Source of the DNA: Trichomonas vaginalis G3
Lineage: Eukaryota > Parabasalia > Trichomonadida > Trichomonadidae
Length of the DNA: 64,000 nt
Assembly (NCBI RefSeq): GCF_026262505.1
Contig: NC_067207.1
Location: forward strand, 9,020,082-9,084,081
Reading direction: 5' to 3'
A program made the position numbers and the translations under genes. Under the pieces are notes generated by a model. It worked only from the letters and a program-made list of their open reading frames with translations. It was not told the DNA's origin and did not search any database. This document shows positions 27,610 through 40,684 of the stretch, piece after piece (within the stretch, counting starts at the first letter, position 1; every line of letters starts with the position of its first letter).

Positions 27610-28011
27610 ATGTATGAAATGAACAATATACTCGACAAGGGTTTGAATGTAAAGCTAACGAATGAAAATATTGTTGAATTCACTGAGACAGGTGCTGTGT
27701 ATAAAGATGTAGAACTACTGAACAAAAGAGCTAAGGGAAGAAGCAGGAACATGAACAAAGGGTGGAAGCCTATAAAAATTTATGTCAATGATGGCTCAGG
27801 AGGTTCAAACATAAAGTATGCAGAAAGTTATAGAGTTTATGCGCTAAAAGGTGAAAAGCCTTCATTTAAGAACAGCTATTCTAACGCATATCCTCAAAAG
27901 TTAACGGATGGGGAAGTGGATGATATGAATGACAGCAAAAATATTAACAGAAATGGCGACAGAGATGCATGGAATTTGTTTACCATCAGTCAATTGAAGG
28001 TTAAACTTTAA
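27610..28011 (+). CDS. Polinton protein, 133 aa (P3 copy)
   Basis: Same protein as 3883-4284. It ends four bases inside the convergent ATPase gene. Function unknown. Confidence 0.5.
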   Translation: MYEMNNILDKGLNVKLTNENIVEFTETGAVYKDVELLNKRAKGRSRNMNKGWKPIKIYVNDGSGGSNIKYAESYRVYALKGEKPSFKNSYSNAYPQKLTDGEVDDMNDSKNINRNGDRDAWNLFTISQLKVKL

Positions 28012-28894
28012 AACAATGTTGGTCGTTCCCATGGAATATTTTTGACTTTAATGGTATTAGTCATGATATGAATCTCAAGGTATGAACGAGGAGAGATGAG
28101 AGACTTATATGCTTCCCAAATTTCTTCAAAAGGTAATGTTATACCTGACTGTTTCCAAATGAGTTCAATATCATAGCGTGAGAAACCTTGAAAGATAACG
28201 AAGTCAGTTATGAGACGTTTTATGTTTAAAGCTAAAAACCTCCATGTTTGCATAAGTATTGCTACAGTTAAGTGGTAATGTCTGACTTTAGTAATGATGT
28301 TAGCTAATGGTGAGTCAGGCTTTGACACTAAACCTTTTCCGGCGAAGTCGTCGCAAACGAGCAGAGTGTTTGAAGGATACTTTTTGAAGGGGTATTTTGA
28401 AAGTTTTGACAGAATGTAGTTTGTAAGTCGTTTCATATCGTAAACTCCTGAGTATTGACGTAAGTGGTGTTTGTCAATAATTCTTTCCATCTCTTCTGAA
28501 GTCTTTTGCATTCCTGACTGTATAAATTCAACGATGGCATAATATTTCCTCTTACGTCGAATGTAACGTTGAAGAAATTCAATGAGTTCGCTATCTGGAA
28601 CTTTAACGACAGAGGCTTGAACTTTTGACATAAATGTTTTCGCTGTTGAGTCCATAGAGTCTGAAGTTGCTGATATAATGATTTGGTCATAATATGAATC
28701 TTGACCTAAACGCTCTGTTATGAGTATATGACGAATGAGGTTAAATGTCTTACCTGACCCCATCTTTCCACAATAGAAATAAACACCATTTGAACAGAAC
28801 TCATAGTCCTTACTGAAAGGAAGAATGAAGAAGAGTTAAGTTTGTCTGTAGTTTCATTCATGTCTTCATCTACGTCATGTATTAAATGCTTCAT
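28008..28894 (-). pseudogene. Polinton packaging ATPase gene, P3 copy, broken
   Basis: It matches P1 4281-5168, including the Walker A and Walker B segments. It has about one break near the N-terminal end. The divergent promoter spacer before the next gene is unchanged. Confidence 0.8.
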
Positions 28895-28910
28895 TTTATC
28901 TCCATTAAAA

Positions 28911-29790
28911 ATGCAAGTCAGAAATATTCAGAACATAGCACCGAGTCTAACTGACAAGAGTATAAAGATATACTATGAACACGTTATGATGAAACCAACC
29001 AAAATTCAAGAAAGTCAGTATACTTATGAATATCCAAGACACTGGGTAGAGTATGTAGGAGGTGAGAAAGCTATTGAAATAAGACAAGTTAGAAGTATTC
29101 CAGCAGGAAGGACAATATTATTGAAGAACTTTAATGTTTTGATATAATGATGAGACAAAGAAGCAAGATAGTTTTCCTATTGCTGTGTATGTGAACCTAG
29201 ACACAGGAGATGACATGAAAGTTTTTAACACAAAGCTTCAAACGGTAGTGAGAGAACAACTGACTGCGGAAGGACACCCATTACCTTCAGAAGTTACCAT
29301 AGCGTATAATTTTGAAACAAATGCAATAGATTTTAAAGTCGTCTCTGCAAAGAAGTCAGGTTTTACATTTAATGAAGCAGATGTATATTCGAATGAAAAC
29401 TTCAAAGCTATTGCATGGTTAGATAATGACGATTGCTTTAAGAAAATATTTAAATTCAGTGACTCAACGATGTCAATAGATGACCTTCGTGGAATGTTAC
29501 CATCGACGTTTACAGTAGAAGGTTCAGCAGGATTGCTTACAAGATTGTCAATTGGTGGTATTTGGTCTCGTGAGAACATTGTTATAAAATCCAGTATAAG
29601 TGAATTTGCTGAAGAATCTATATTATGTCTTTCAAACTATATGTATTCGCCGCCGAAGCATTATAGTATAACAAACTTTGTCAGTAAGTTTAATATAAGA
29701 CTTGTTGAACCTTCTTCAATGAAAGATGTTGTGCTACCCAAAGACGGAAAGGATGGACTCATTATTGAGATGATTTTAATAGCATATTAA
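28911..29790 (+). pseudogene. Polinton beta-rich protein gene B, P3 copy, broken
   Basis: It matches P1 5185-6058. The C-terminal two thirds (MKVFNTKLQTVVREQL onward) are well kept. It has about two breaks. The partial 65-aa gene follows directly at 29791-29944 and is cut by the P3/P4 junction. Confidence 0.55.
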
Positions 29791-29944
29791 ATGAGCTTGT
29801 TTTTAAAGGTCATTCATGATGAAATAACTGTTGTAGAAGATGTTAGCAATTGTTCAGACATTTTGAAGCGTATAGATGAGATAAGAAAGAAGTTTATGAA
29901 TGAGAATGTTTATGTTTCATTGACTTTCTCCAGTAAAGAGAACT

Positions 29945-30560
29945 AGAGATAATGTATTTAATGACATAGATTCTTTAGAATATGTTGTTATAGAGTTTAT
30001 AGCTATATGATGTTAATATATCTATAGGAGCTGTTTATACGTCTATGATCCAATAAATCCAAACACTTTTATTTGTGGTGATGGTATGAAATAGTCTGAC
30101 AGTTTTCCATTCTAGAACTAAATAACGGGACCAGTCAATGAAGTGGAGGTTCAAAGAAAAATAGGTATTGGAAAACTTCCGTTCGATGAATTGTCAAGGC
30201 TGTCCAGTGGAGATACATTGTCTGTGAAGAAATCCATTCACATGTCACAGAATCAGAAGGCAGAGGTTATAGGTTGAAGTATTGTCATGCGAGTGCGGGT
30301 TGTAGTGTACGGGATGATTGAGCAGGGAGTACGGATAATAGTCGTCCGGATATCATTGAGTATTAGTTTGAACTCGCCAAAAGCATTAAACACAGGTGTA
30401 TTTCTGTGAAAGCTAGCAGGAAAATACATCCATATGTTGTGGAGCTGTTAATTAGGAGGACAGCAGCGGAATTGAAAGAAAGCACGACTGGGCACAGCAG
30501 GTTCGGAAAGTATATACCTACCTTATATAACAATGCCAGCTTCGGATACGTATGGTAAAA
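29945..30560 (+). pseudogene. Polinton fibre gene 3' remnant, P4
   Basis: This is a strongly decayed copy of the collar-like end of the fibre gene (P3 22768 to about 23275). It begins exactly at the P3/P4 junction. Confidence 0.65.
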
Positions 30561-30578
30561 TCGTTTAACTTTACATAA

Positions 30579-31666
30579 ATGAGGGCTTGAGAAGAATGAT
30601 TCGAACCAACATCATGGATCATTTAAGAGTTCCATGAAGGCCTGTGCAAAAGTTGGGGATTTACTAACAGAGCTGGAAATTAAAAAGTTCTTTGACAAAA
30701 ATGTTCGACTCAAACAAAAATAAACCTACAGCTACTTTTTAACCGACTTACTACTCAACACGCCAGACGAGATACAATTTATGACACTCCAATCTAAGCG
30801 AAAAAGGAAGCGCATAAACTCATGCCTCATCTTCATAAATTGTTAACACACTCTCGATAAGCAGTATGCATATCCAATGAAAAATAAAGGAATTCTGCGT
30901 GAAAGTGTTACGAGCTTTTACAAAAGTTTGTAGCAGAACATAACCCAATGACTTTAACATCAGAACCAAAGCAGTGCATACTCAGCATGAAATCACTAGA
31001 ATTTCTCATTAAGCATACATAACTCCACTACACTACTAAGAACATAACCTAACATACTCGCATACATAAACGCTTCATAGGACTCTCAGAATTTAAACCA
31101 GAGCGAGATTTACCGAGAAACAATGAAAACATTTTCTCGAGTATATAATTCCTCAACACATTCTACAACAGGACATACACCAAATTTCACTGACAACAAC
31201 AACAAGAAAAAAAGTATACAAAGAAGACGAAGCCAAAACAAAATATCAGAATTCAACACAATTTACCCTCATTCCTGGTACAAAAGTTCTGTGTAGTTCT
31301 TGACGACAAAACCGTTGACAAGAAACGTTTAAGGTTAAGTCGAAATTATTATATTGTAGACTCTACGCAAGGTAATGGATACTTTAATAAAGCTCGACGC
31401 GACTCTATTGCTTTTATCCGCGATAAATTACGTCGAAAAGTAGTAATGGCAAACTGTCTGAACCATTGACGAAGCAAAGCGAGGAGTGGTTATTGAAATA
31501 CTTGGCTATAACAAACGATGACACTGATAAAGTAAATATGAAGGACGTTGAAGATGTTATACATCTAAGAACTTGAGAGGAGTCGAAGCCAGAACTCTGG
31601 GACCTTAGAGCGGAGGATCTGGAAAGACAAAAATATGCCAGAAAGAAAATAGAAAAATTCTTCTAA
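30579..31666 (+). pseudogene. Polinton integrase gene remnant, P4
   Basis: It aligns along its length with the P3 integrase region but is heavily decayed. GGTGA modules follow at about 31709-31760 and 31795-31845. Confidence 0.7.
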
Positions 31667-31924
31667 CTTTTTCATTAGATGTAAATCAGACAAAAAATAT
31701 AATTTAGGATGAAGAGGTTAGATCTCACCTGTTTTCAAACACTTTTTACCCCGTGAATTTTCATGAATTTTCACAAAAGACAAAATAATGTTTAGGTAGA
31801 AATGAGATCTCAACCTGTTTTTCACACCTCTTTTTTTCACCTTTGAATTTTCTGAATGTTTTCCGGAAATAAATAAATAAAGTTAGTTTTATTTTTTTTT
31901 ATTTTTTTATTTTGTATAAAAGAT

Positions 31925-32865
31925 ATGATTTCAACAATCGGCAAAAAATTCAACAACAACAGCAACAAACTCGTTAGTCAGAATCCTACTCTGTTTTAGT
32001 AGAGATGAAAACTTCATATCCTTCTTCATAACTTTCGAAACAAAAATCCAGAAGATAAAGCAAAAAGAACTTTTAAACAAGTAATTTAGACTGTAGTGCG
32101 AAAGAGAAGAAAATGAAGAATATCTTTATGAAATGCAGGACATTATTGACCATTTACCCAAATTGCCTGAAATCCAACAACAAAAACTCACATTCCTGAA
32201 ATTCGACGAAAATTGAAGTGAAACCAATGGACTCAGTAGAAATAAAGAAGTTCATACGTAAAGTAAATTATGAATTCCTTGGTTTTCCATTGCAACATAA
32301 GGTTATGGACAAAGATTGCGACATGGTATATAAAAACATTCTGACATAATATAATGCTAGGAGTTTAAGACTTACGATAACTTTGTTTCATTAGTTGCAA
32401 ATGTGTTTGGGAAATAAGAAGATAAAGATAGAAGAGGCAAAGTATGAACGAACAAATAAGACCCGCTATGTTGAGATGAAGAGAGCAATTGACGCCTTAG
32501 TTGTTTTAGCTGTTTTATTTTCAATGTATAACGCAAAATGAACCCGCAATGTTCAATAATGTAAGGCAGCAATTAGGAAATATAACTACTCAGTCAAAGA
32601 GATAGAAAGAATGAGAAACGACTATGCAGACTTAAAGAGAGAAGCAGAAAAGCCAGCAGAAGATAAAATGAACATGTTTAGAATTCTGACAAAAACTATC
32701 TCAACAGCAGAAGATTTCCTTCTAATCTGACGTCAAGAAGAAGTATAAAGAAAACCTTCGGTATTGTTAAACTTTTGACATACTGACAGAAGAAATAGAA
32801 GCTACGAAATTGTTTAGGATTTCAAATATAACATTCGTACAATTCATGTAAAACGCTTGTCAAAA
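31925..32865 (+). pseudogene. Polinton CxxC protein gene remnant, P4
   Basis: This is a decayed copy of the 321-aa gene at 20522-21487. A GGTGA module lies at its 3' end (32871-32929), as in P3. Confidence 0.7.
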
Positions 32866-33155
32866 ACTGGGGTGAAAAAAGAGGTGAAAAAACAGGTGAG
32901 ATCTCACCACTTCACCTAAATTTATTTTTGTCATACTTCCACGAAGAAAAGATTCCTCATATCGCTAAGGATTTCCAAAATGAAAAAAATCATTGATTTC
33001 GGCTGAGAAAAAACACAAAACCCTTCTTCCACGGGAACAAAGAAATAAAAAGAAATAAAGTAAAATTTTTATTTATTCCCGTGGATAGATAGAGCACCTT
33101 TTATGACACTTTTTATTCACGACAAACAAGACAAACAAAGAAAATAAGAAGAAAT

Positions 33156-33236
33156 ACGGCGCTGTCGCGGTTCGAACAAACCAGACTCTGACCCCTCCAT
33201 AACACACACCTTATGACCACTGTGCTACGTAGCCTG
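33156..33236 (-). ncRNA. tRNA-like sequence, P4 copy
   Basis: The A box and most of the B box of the 19903-19982 sequence are kept on the minus strand. It is better preserved than the coding regions on either side. Confidence 0.45.
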
Positions 33237-33276
33237 TCGACATAAGATTTTTATAAATTGCATATTTGACGTAAAT

Positions 33277-33646
33277 TTATTTCCATCTAGCTTCCCGCAC
33301 CGCATAAGATATTCATACGTGTTTGTAAGACATTCATTAAACTTCTTTCTATTGCATCTAATCTTGCGTTATTTTTTTCATAGCTTGTCTGTATTCTCCA
33401 TCTCTCCGCATGTTTGGTCTTCACGTTAAATAGTTCATTGTTACGCAATTTTTTTATCTACAAATTTTATTAGTGTTTGATTCACTTCGTTATGATAACG
33501 GTCATATTCTTTCAATACAGTAAGTGAAGACAAAATGCGTCGTACCTTCATCTTAAAGCTTAAAGAACTTTCAACAGTTTTGGAGGGTCTGTCAGTGCGT
33601 CAATGAGATAGTATTCGAAGTCAGTCAATAATCTTTTTAAAGTCAT
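33277..33646 (-). pseudogene. Polinton 124-aa gene remnant, P4
   Basis: It aligns with 19487-19861 and is decayed. Confidence 0.6.
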
Positions 33647-33751
33647 TTTCATACAGGATAAAATAATGTTGTGAAGAAATATGTTTATCTCAGAAAAAAT
33701 AACGCTAATTTTAATTTGTTATTTATTTTTTTTTTTGTATGTAAAGACATA

Positions 33752-34621
33752 ATTGACAACATCAGAGAACACAACAACAGTATATACGTCCATGAAGCAA
33801 TAAATGTAAGAATACGAGTACATACAATATAACAAACAGTTAACGTCCTCATTCGTTCAGTCAAAGATGACATGTACAAATGCACAAGTATTTGACAGCA
33901 TGTTATTGCTCCAGATACTAAACTTCCTAAAGACTGGTTTAGGAACCAAAGCACTATGAACTATTAAATGAAGGCACAGCGAGACATACTTTTTTCTGAA
34001 AACAGTGAAGAACAAGCGAGTAGGTAAAAAACCCCAGTCGCCAAAACTCTATGAAAATCGTGAAAAATTGCAAACGGTTTGAGGAGGATATTGATTTCAA
34101 TGAGACTTCTCGTAAATGTTGTAGCAATGTGGGCTTCACCTCGTTATGCTTGGTATGTTTGTAACTCTTTGACGTAAATTCACAGACAAGAACGCGAACG
34201 AGATGAAAAGAAACTTCAAGCAAAAGATGAAGTCATTGAATCCAAAGACAAAAGCATACAGAAAAGATACCACCGTTCAAGTACCAAAAGGAAAGGAAAA
34301 GAGTTATAAGTATATGATTACGCTGAAGAGATGAAAATGAAAAGACAGCAGATATGTTATTTTGCATTTAGTCAGAAGAAACAACAAAGCTTTATGACGC
34401 TTGGCTAAGATTTACAAAATCTGACAGAATGGTCTATCGTGAAAACTTACCGATTTCAAATGACACCGAATGAGGCAAATTAAAGGAAATTGTCAAAAAT
34501 ACTCTTCCTCAAACACACTATGACATCAAAGGTTGCACAATCTTACATTCAAAGAAGACTTACCATTGTTAAAGGAAAAAATAACAGAGTATTTCGATAA
34601 ACTTCAAAGAGGAAGAATGAA
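33752..34621 (+). pseudogene. KilA-N gene remnant, P4
   Basis: It aligns with the P3 KilA-N gene (18519-19379) but is heavily decayed. Pieces of the helical and C-terminal regions are recognisable. Confidence 0.7.
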
Positions 34622-34679
34622 AATCTAAAGCTAATTTTTATTTTTTTTATAAAATTTTTATCTCATATGAAAAGAACAT

Positions 34680-34893
34680 GAATTTAGAAATATTCGGAAC
34701 TCATGACAGAAGAGGAGAACGAACAGCATGTAAAAGATTATGCAAAATTTATGAAGACATACAAAGCATTTAAACAATATCTAAATGCTTCTAAAGATTA
34801 TGCAAAATTTTCTGAAGGTATATAAAGCTTATGAAAAAGCGTATGAAAAGTTTATACATTGGGGAATTGTTGTAAAATATCCATATGAAGACT
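34680..34893 (+). pseudogene. Extra small gene present only in P4
   Basis: A short region starting MNLEIFGTHDRR follows TTTTTATCTCATATG, the element's promoter-like motif. Its text is rich in Lys, Tyr and Phe with an internal repeat (DYAKF). P3 has nothing between the KilA-N and 143-aa genes except a GGTGA module and short repeats. It looks broken. No family is recognised. Confidence 0.4.
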
Positions 34894-34913
34894 AACCAAA
34901 AATATATTTTTGC

Positions 34914-35427
34914 TTAAATAGCTTCAGGGTCAATTTCTTCTCAACCATTTCACTTCCTTCGTCAATGTCAATTGAAGCTTCTTCAACCTTTGTAAGAAAT
35001 TTCTGTATAACATCTTTGTTCGTTATTGTCTTCAGAGATAAGGATAATTATTTCACATTTGTTTCACCCTTCTTATATTCTTTTCTGTTCGAGAAGATTC
35101 ATAGCAATACTGAAGAAGTCAATGTTAGAGTTCTTTATGACAGTATAATGAGTATCTTTGACATTCACGAAGAAACTCTTTGTTTCAAACTACTGCTAAC
35201 TCTTGTGAAGTATAACGTTTGCGGTCAATGACGATAGCTAATGGTCTGACATACTGACCAAACTTAGATTCTTTTCACAAACTTCTTGTTAAAGATAATA
35301 TTAACATTTGAAGCAAATNNNNNNNNNNNNNNNNNNNNNNNNNTTTGAGCATATTGAACTCATTCTTGATGCAGTAGCGAGAGCATTGTTATTGAAAAGA
35401 ACTTGCAATCTTTGCATTGTGTTTCAT
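34914..35427 (-). pseudogene. Polinton 143-aa gene remnant, P4, spanning an assembly gap
   Basis: It aligns with 17983-18414. Twenty-five N bases lie inside it, so its content cannot be judged. Confidence 0.6.
35319..35343. other. Assembly gap (25 N)
   Basis: The sequence is unknown here. The quality of the flanking sequence may also be lower. Confidence 0.99.
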
Positions 35428-35515
35428 TAAAATAAAAATATTAAATTATTTGAAAATAACTTAAAAAAATCTAATCTAATTTTTTTCAAAAAATATTTTT
35501 TTTATTTCTACTAAA

Positions 35516-38500
35516 TGTAATCGGAAGTTGTTCTAAGTTAGAACACTCGCGGAAATAAAAACAACTTCTTACAGAAGCATATATAGATGTTGCAAAGCAT
35601 TACGCAACAAACAAAAAAGCACTCGCTGACTTCATTAAAGACTATAATGGTGCAATAAGTTATGATAGAATTCATTGAGTTCATAAAGCCGCAACGCGGC
35701 GAGGACGAAGTCATACTAGCATTTCCTTTAAATGACGTGCTATTGACTTATATCATAGACGTTCAGTACCTCATGAAGTAAGAAGAGAGATGTGACATAA
35801 CAAATCGCGAACGTTGGTCATACTCGTAAAGCTCTTTCGCATGAAGTAAGAGAGAAATGTTTGACATAACAAATGCGAACGTTGGTCATACTCGTAAAGC
35901 TCTTTCGCATGATGTTCGTCAAGAGATGTTTGACATAACAAATGCGAACGTTGGTGAAACAAGAGAAAGAGACGACACACTGAAACAACAAGAGAAGAGA
36001 GATGTTTAAGAGCGCTATAGAACAAGTTCGCAAAGCTAACGATGTCATTCGTTCCATTGACGACAAACAAAAGAAGGTGAGAGATGTGTAAAGAAAGATG
36101 AAGAGAATAGGAAGAGAAATGTGAAGTCAGGCAATAGACTCATTGACTTTAACATCGAAGCTTTAGATGAACCAAAAGAGAACTACTTACACAAACATTT
36201 CGGTAAGGTTTTCATGAGACTCTTAGAGAAAATTAAAATAAACTCACAACAGAGATGGATGGTATGTTATAAACTTGGTGGAAAGTATGAATGTTCTACG
36301 TTAAACCTCAATAATATTGGAACATTACTACATCAGCTCTTGAAGGAGAACTTTATATCAGAGATAGAAGCAAATGCGCAGTATTTGTTGAAATGCACTA
36401 TGACTTTCTTCTTGACAAACATAAAGAATCTTACCGAAATAAAAGTGTATGATTTAACAGAATATGAAGGCTTAACGATGTCAGATGTAAAAAGAAAAGG
36501 CAAACCAAAAAAAGAGACCATATAGAGATGAAAGCACACTTGACAAATGACCAGAAAGCCATTTTGGAAGCTCTTAAGCAAACAGGAAACCCAGCACTTA
36601 TAGAAAGCTTTTGGAAAGATAATGGTGAAAAAGAAGTTTTATAAGAAGAGAAGCGTCAGTTCTGGAAGTATCTTTGCACATTACTATAAATCGTTGACGC
36701 TACCAAATCTTCAATGAACTGAACAAAAGAAACTGCAACACTTATGACAGAGGACAATTGTTTCGTTTATGCTTGCATTCAGGCTGGAGTAAATGAAGAA
36801 ACTATTGACCACATGAGAGAGTCATTCGTGTTAGAGACTTTCCTCAAAGTAAAGTACAAGAAATTTCTGACGCAACAGGTATATCATTTAATGTTACCAT
36901 TGGTTATTTCAATGAGTCAAGACATAATGAAATAAAGAGATATATACAAAAGAATGCGAAACTGTTAGAACTATTGACTTACTTCTTGTTGAAGACCACT
37001 ACATGCTAAATGAAAGATTACCAATGACAACATACTTCATTCGAAACTATAAAGAAATTCTCAAAGCTTGTGGTGGAATGAACATTGAGAAACAGATGAA
37101 GATTTATACAAAGAGAGAAGATAAATATGTAGTTCGTTATGATAGAACAACACCGTATGGGATGTTATGAAAACATTGTGGGAGTGCAAATATTTCGAAC
37201 CTATTTCTTATGGAGAACTTTTCACATATACTACTGACTTATATAAACAGAACCTTGCACCATTTAAAGATTTGACATATGCTCCAAAGTATTGTGTACA
37301 ACTGAAGAAGAAAGCAGAGTCAAAAGAAGTAAATAAAGCTAAATGTAAATTCATACCTGAGCACGTTTTCTTTGCTGACTTTGAGTGTAGTACGGATGGC
37401 TTTCATAAAGCTTTTAACATCTGTTATGACAGTGAAGATGGTTCAGTTAGTGAAAGCATTTGGGGTCAAAACTGTGCAACAGAATTTTTGGAAAGACTTC
37501 CTGACAAGAGTTTAATATATTTCCATAACCTCAGTTATGACATAAACTTCATCTTAAGACACATGACAGAAGTGAAAGGAACTCCCATCATTAAAGGTTC
37601 ACGAACAATGCAAATAACTGGCTTATATAAAGGACGGGCAATTATTATAAAAGACTCTTACAGTGTTATAAATAAGAAGCTTAAACTATTTCCTGCTATG
37701 TTTAACTTACAAACAGGACCGAAAGAAGTATTTCCATATAACTACTACAGCAGTGTTTTGTTAGCAAATGACAACAGAACTGGTGTCATTTCTGAAGCAT
37801 GTAAGTTTATCCATGATGCAGATACATTTATGAAGAACATAGATTCCATCAAAGGTTGCAGAATAGATGAAAACCACTTCGACTTAGAAAAATATAGCAC
37901 GTTTTACTGCAAACAAGATGTAAGAATTTTAAGAGAAGGTTTTGTAAAGTTCCGCAATGACTTATTGAAAGAGTTTGATTTAAACGTTTATGACTACGTT
38001 AGTATTTGTTCTATTGCTAACAAATTGTTTGAGAACAGAGTATACTTCCCGAATGGAAATCTTTATGACCTCTCAAATAAACCAAGAGAATTTATTTCGA
38101 GATGCATTCAAGGTGGAAGATGTATGTTGTCAGATAACATGAAACAAAAGAGCAAAAAGAAACTCATTGCTGACTTCGACACTGTTTCATTATATCCTTC
38201 AGCTATAGCAAGACTTTATACTTTAGAAGGTATTCCAAAAGTATTGAAGGATGAGATGTTAAGCACAGAGTATCTCATGAGACATTTATTCGATGATGAC
38301 CAAAAGGAACCCATTGGTGAAAAGTTTATGTCTGGCTTCTTTGTTCTCATTAAGATAACAGAGATTGGTATACCCAGACACTTTCATTTAATAGTTTGCG
38401 ACCCTGAACTAAATCCAGAACTTAACGTTCCAAGAAGTTCAAACACTTGCTGTCTCATGTATGTTGACCATATAACATTACAAGACCTCATAAAATATCA

Positions 38501-39433
38501 AGGTGTCAAATGTGAAGTGTTGCAAGGATACTATTACGATGGAAACAGAGATATGAGAATAAGAGATGAAGTAAAGAAGTTGTTTGAGTTAAGGTTAAAG
38601 TATAAGAAAGAAGAAAACCCCTTACAAGAAATTATAAAACTCATTCTGAACAGCATTTATGGCAAAACTATTCTATCTCCTATTGAGTCAAAAATAACCA
38701 TAGTAAATGACAAAGATGCTATAAGATATGCTATAAGAAATTACAACCATATAGTGAAGTTCGAAGGTTTGGATGGTTCAGATAAAACTATTTCAAGCTA
38801 ACGAAAAGCATTTGCAGACACTTTAACTTCTGTCCACTTGGTGTTAATATTCTGTCTATGTCAAAACGTATTATGAATGAAGTATTCTGTACTGCAGAGG
38901 ACATGGGACTTCAAATCTTTTACCAGGATACCGACAGTATGCACTTATATAATGAAGACATCCCAAAGCTTGCAGCAGAGTTTAAGAAGAGATATGGTCG
39001 CGAACTTATAGGAAAGAACCTTGGTCAATTTCATAGCGACTTTGCAGAAATAACACCTGGAAAACAAAGTTTAGCTTATAAAAGTATTTTCTGTGGAAAG
39101 AAGACCTACATAGACTTACTCACTAACGATTTAAATGAAGTTGCATTTCACTGCAGAATGAAAGGCGTGAAGCAAGATGTTATTGCTTTAACCGCTAATG
39201 AAATGTTTCCTGAAGCTATACAATGCTATTACAATGAAGATAAGAACATTCACATACCTGTTGGAACATATGACAAAGACTCTGAGTTCAGTTTAATGAA
39301 ACTTTACAAAGCACTTCATGATGGTCAAGAGATTGCATTCGACTTATGTAAGTCATGTCAACCTTGCTTTGCTGAAAAGTTCAACTTTTCAATAACGACT
39401 AAAACAAGCTTTATTCGTAAGTTGAAGTTCTGA
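35516..39433 (+). pseudogene. Polinton DNA polymerase B gene, P4 copy, broken
   Basis: The 3' two thirds are well kept and show exonuclease motif I (FADFECST, near 37375), motif II (FHNLSYDINF), motif III (YCKQDVRIL), polymerase motif A (DFDTVSLYPS, near 38180), motif B (LNSIYGK) and motif C (YQDTDS, near 38925). These identify a family B polymerase of the protein-primed type. The 5' third is decayed. The 23-residue repeat near 35790-35960 is present three times, against two in P3. Confidence 0.9.
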
Positions 39434-39517
39434 GGTCATTTATTTTTGTCAGCAATGAGGTCATGAATGAGGTCATGAATGAGGTCATTCGTGATAAAAA
39501 TAAAGCTAGCGTAGATT

Positions 39518-40374
39518 TTACAATACTGCGATGGTAGAGTTTAAGAGTTGTGCTTCAATGTAGAGACAGTCCTTATGGTCTGGAGGCAAGAACACTGGAC
39601 ATTTATGGTCATGAGTGGAGAACATGTCTATCCAAAACTCACGATTGAAGCCAGTTAATTTATAGTATTTAGGGTTAGGAAGTGGTGAAGTTCTTGTATG
39701 ACCAATGAACTCATTTTCAACTCCTTTACTTAAGTTTGAATATAATATAGCTTGCTTTCTATCCCAAATGCCAGGTGTTACAATCTTTGAAAATTCATTT
39801 TTCCTCGGAAGCATTGCATCATAATTGAAAACATTCTTAAAATCATCACTTGGTTCGGAGATTTGAAATCTTATACGTAATGGATTTTTTTCTCTTTAGC
39901 GACTTCATTGAATGGTGAGAATACAATGAATTGACAGTCATGAGTTCCATCTTCATTTTCATTAAATTCATAATGAAAGTCTATAAGTTGTGGCTGACTA
40001 CCTTCTTCTTTCAGTTGTGCAAGAAACTCACGTAAAGGCTGTAAAGTTTGTACTTCAATGTTGAACTTTTTCTCGAACATCTCATTAAATGAAATCATAC
40101 ATTGCAACAATGTTGTATCGTCTTTAAAGTATTTGTATATGTGAATGTTTTGGGCGCTTAAAGACTGTTCGTCATTTTCTATCTCGACTTGAAGTATAAA
40201 GTCAACCTTTCTGAAAGCACGTGTTATATACATAGATGTTATGCCAATGTACTTCTCTTCATTTATGTTCACAATCCAGTCTGTTGGAAACTTAAACGTT
40301 ACTCTGTTCCCCTTTATTTTGACGTCAGGGTTTTCACTACTGAACGCAACAGATAAAGGTATTTGTCTATACAT
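39518..40374 (-). pseudogene. Polinton beta-rich protein C gene, P4 copy, broken
   Basis: It matches 12664-13521 closely. About one break. The candidate minor capsid role is inferred. Confidence 0.55.
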
Positions 40375-40398
40375 TTAGTTCGGATAAAAATAAACCAT

Positions 40399-40639
40399 TT
40401 ACTCTTTCTTTGCTTCAGCTTCTTCTCTAGCTTTCTTTGCCAGCAAACGTGGGTTCTTTTGTCTTCCAGCAGCTAATGCAGCAAGTTGTTTTTCACTAAG
40501 TTTTCTCTTTGGTCTCTCTGGCTTTTGTTCTTGTTTTTGTTCCTTCAGTTCGGATAAAATTTGCTCACGAATTTCTTTCTTCAATGCTTCAAACATCTAT
40601 GACACCTTGGGTCTTGTCCGTAGGGCTTGTCTGAGTCAT
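40399..40639 (-). pseudogene. Polinton Lys/Glu-rich helical protein gene, P4 copy, broken
   Basis: It matches 12379-12639 with a shorter Ala/Glu/Lys tail, probably from repeat slippage. Confidence 0.5.
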
Positions 40640-40684
40640 TTGATTGCAGATAAAAAACAAAATTAAAACTTTAACCGATGTAAA

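Larger units (their letters stand above)
8798..29944. mobile_element. Polinton/Maverick copy P3, nearly complete (fossil)
   Basis: P3 begins with a 733-bp TIR and holds the full gene set from the small TIR gene to the packaging ATPase and beyond. It stops inside the 65-aa gene, about 1.25 kb before its expected right tip judged against P1. A complete copy would be about 22.4 kb. DNA polymerase B, integrase, packaging ATPase and a 524-aa capsid protein identify the family. It is broken, with roughly a dozen breaks. No target duplication pairs its left flank with a right flank in this window. Confidence 0.95.
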
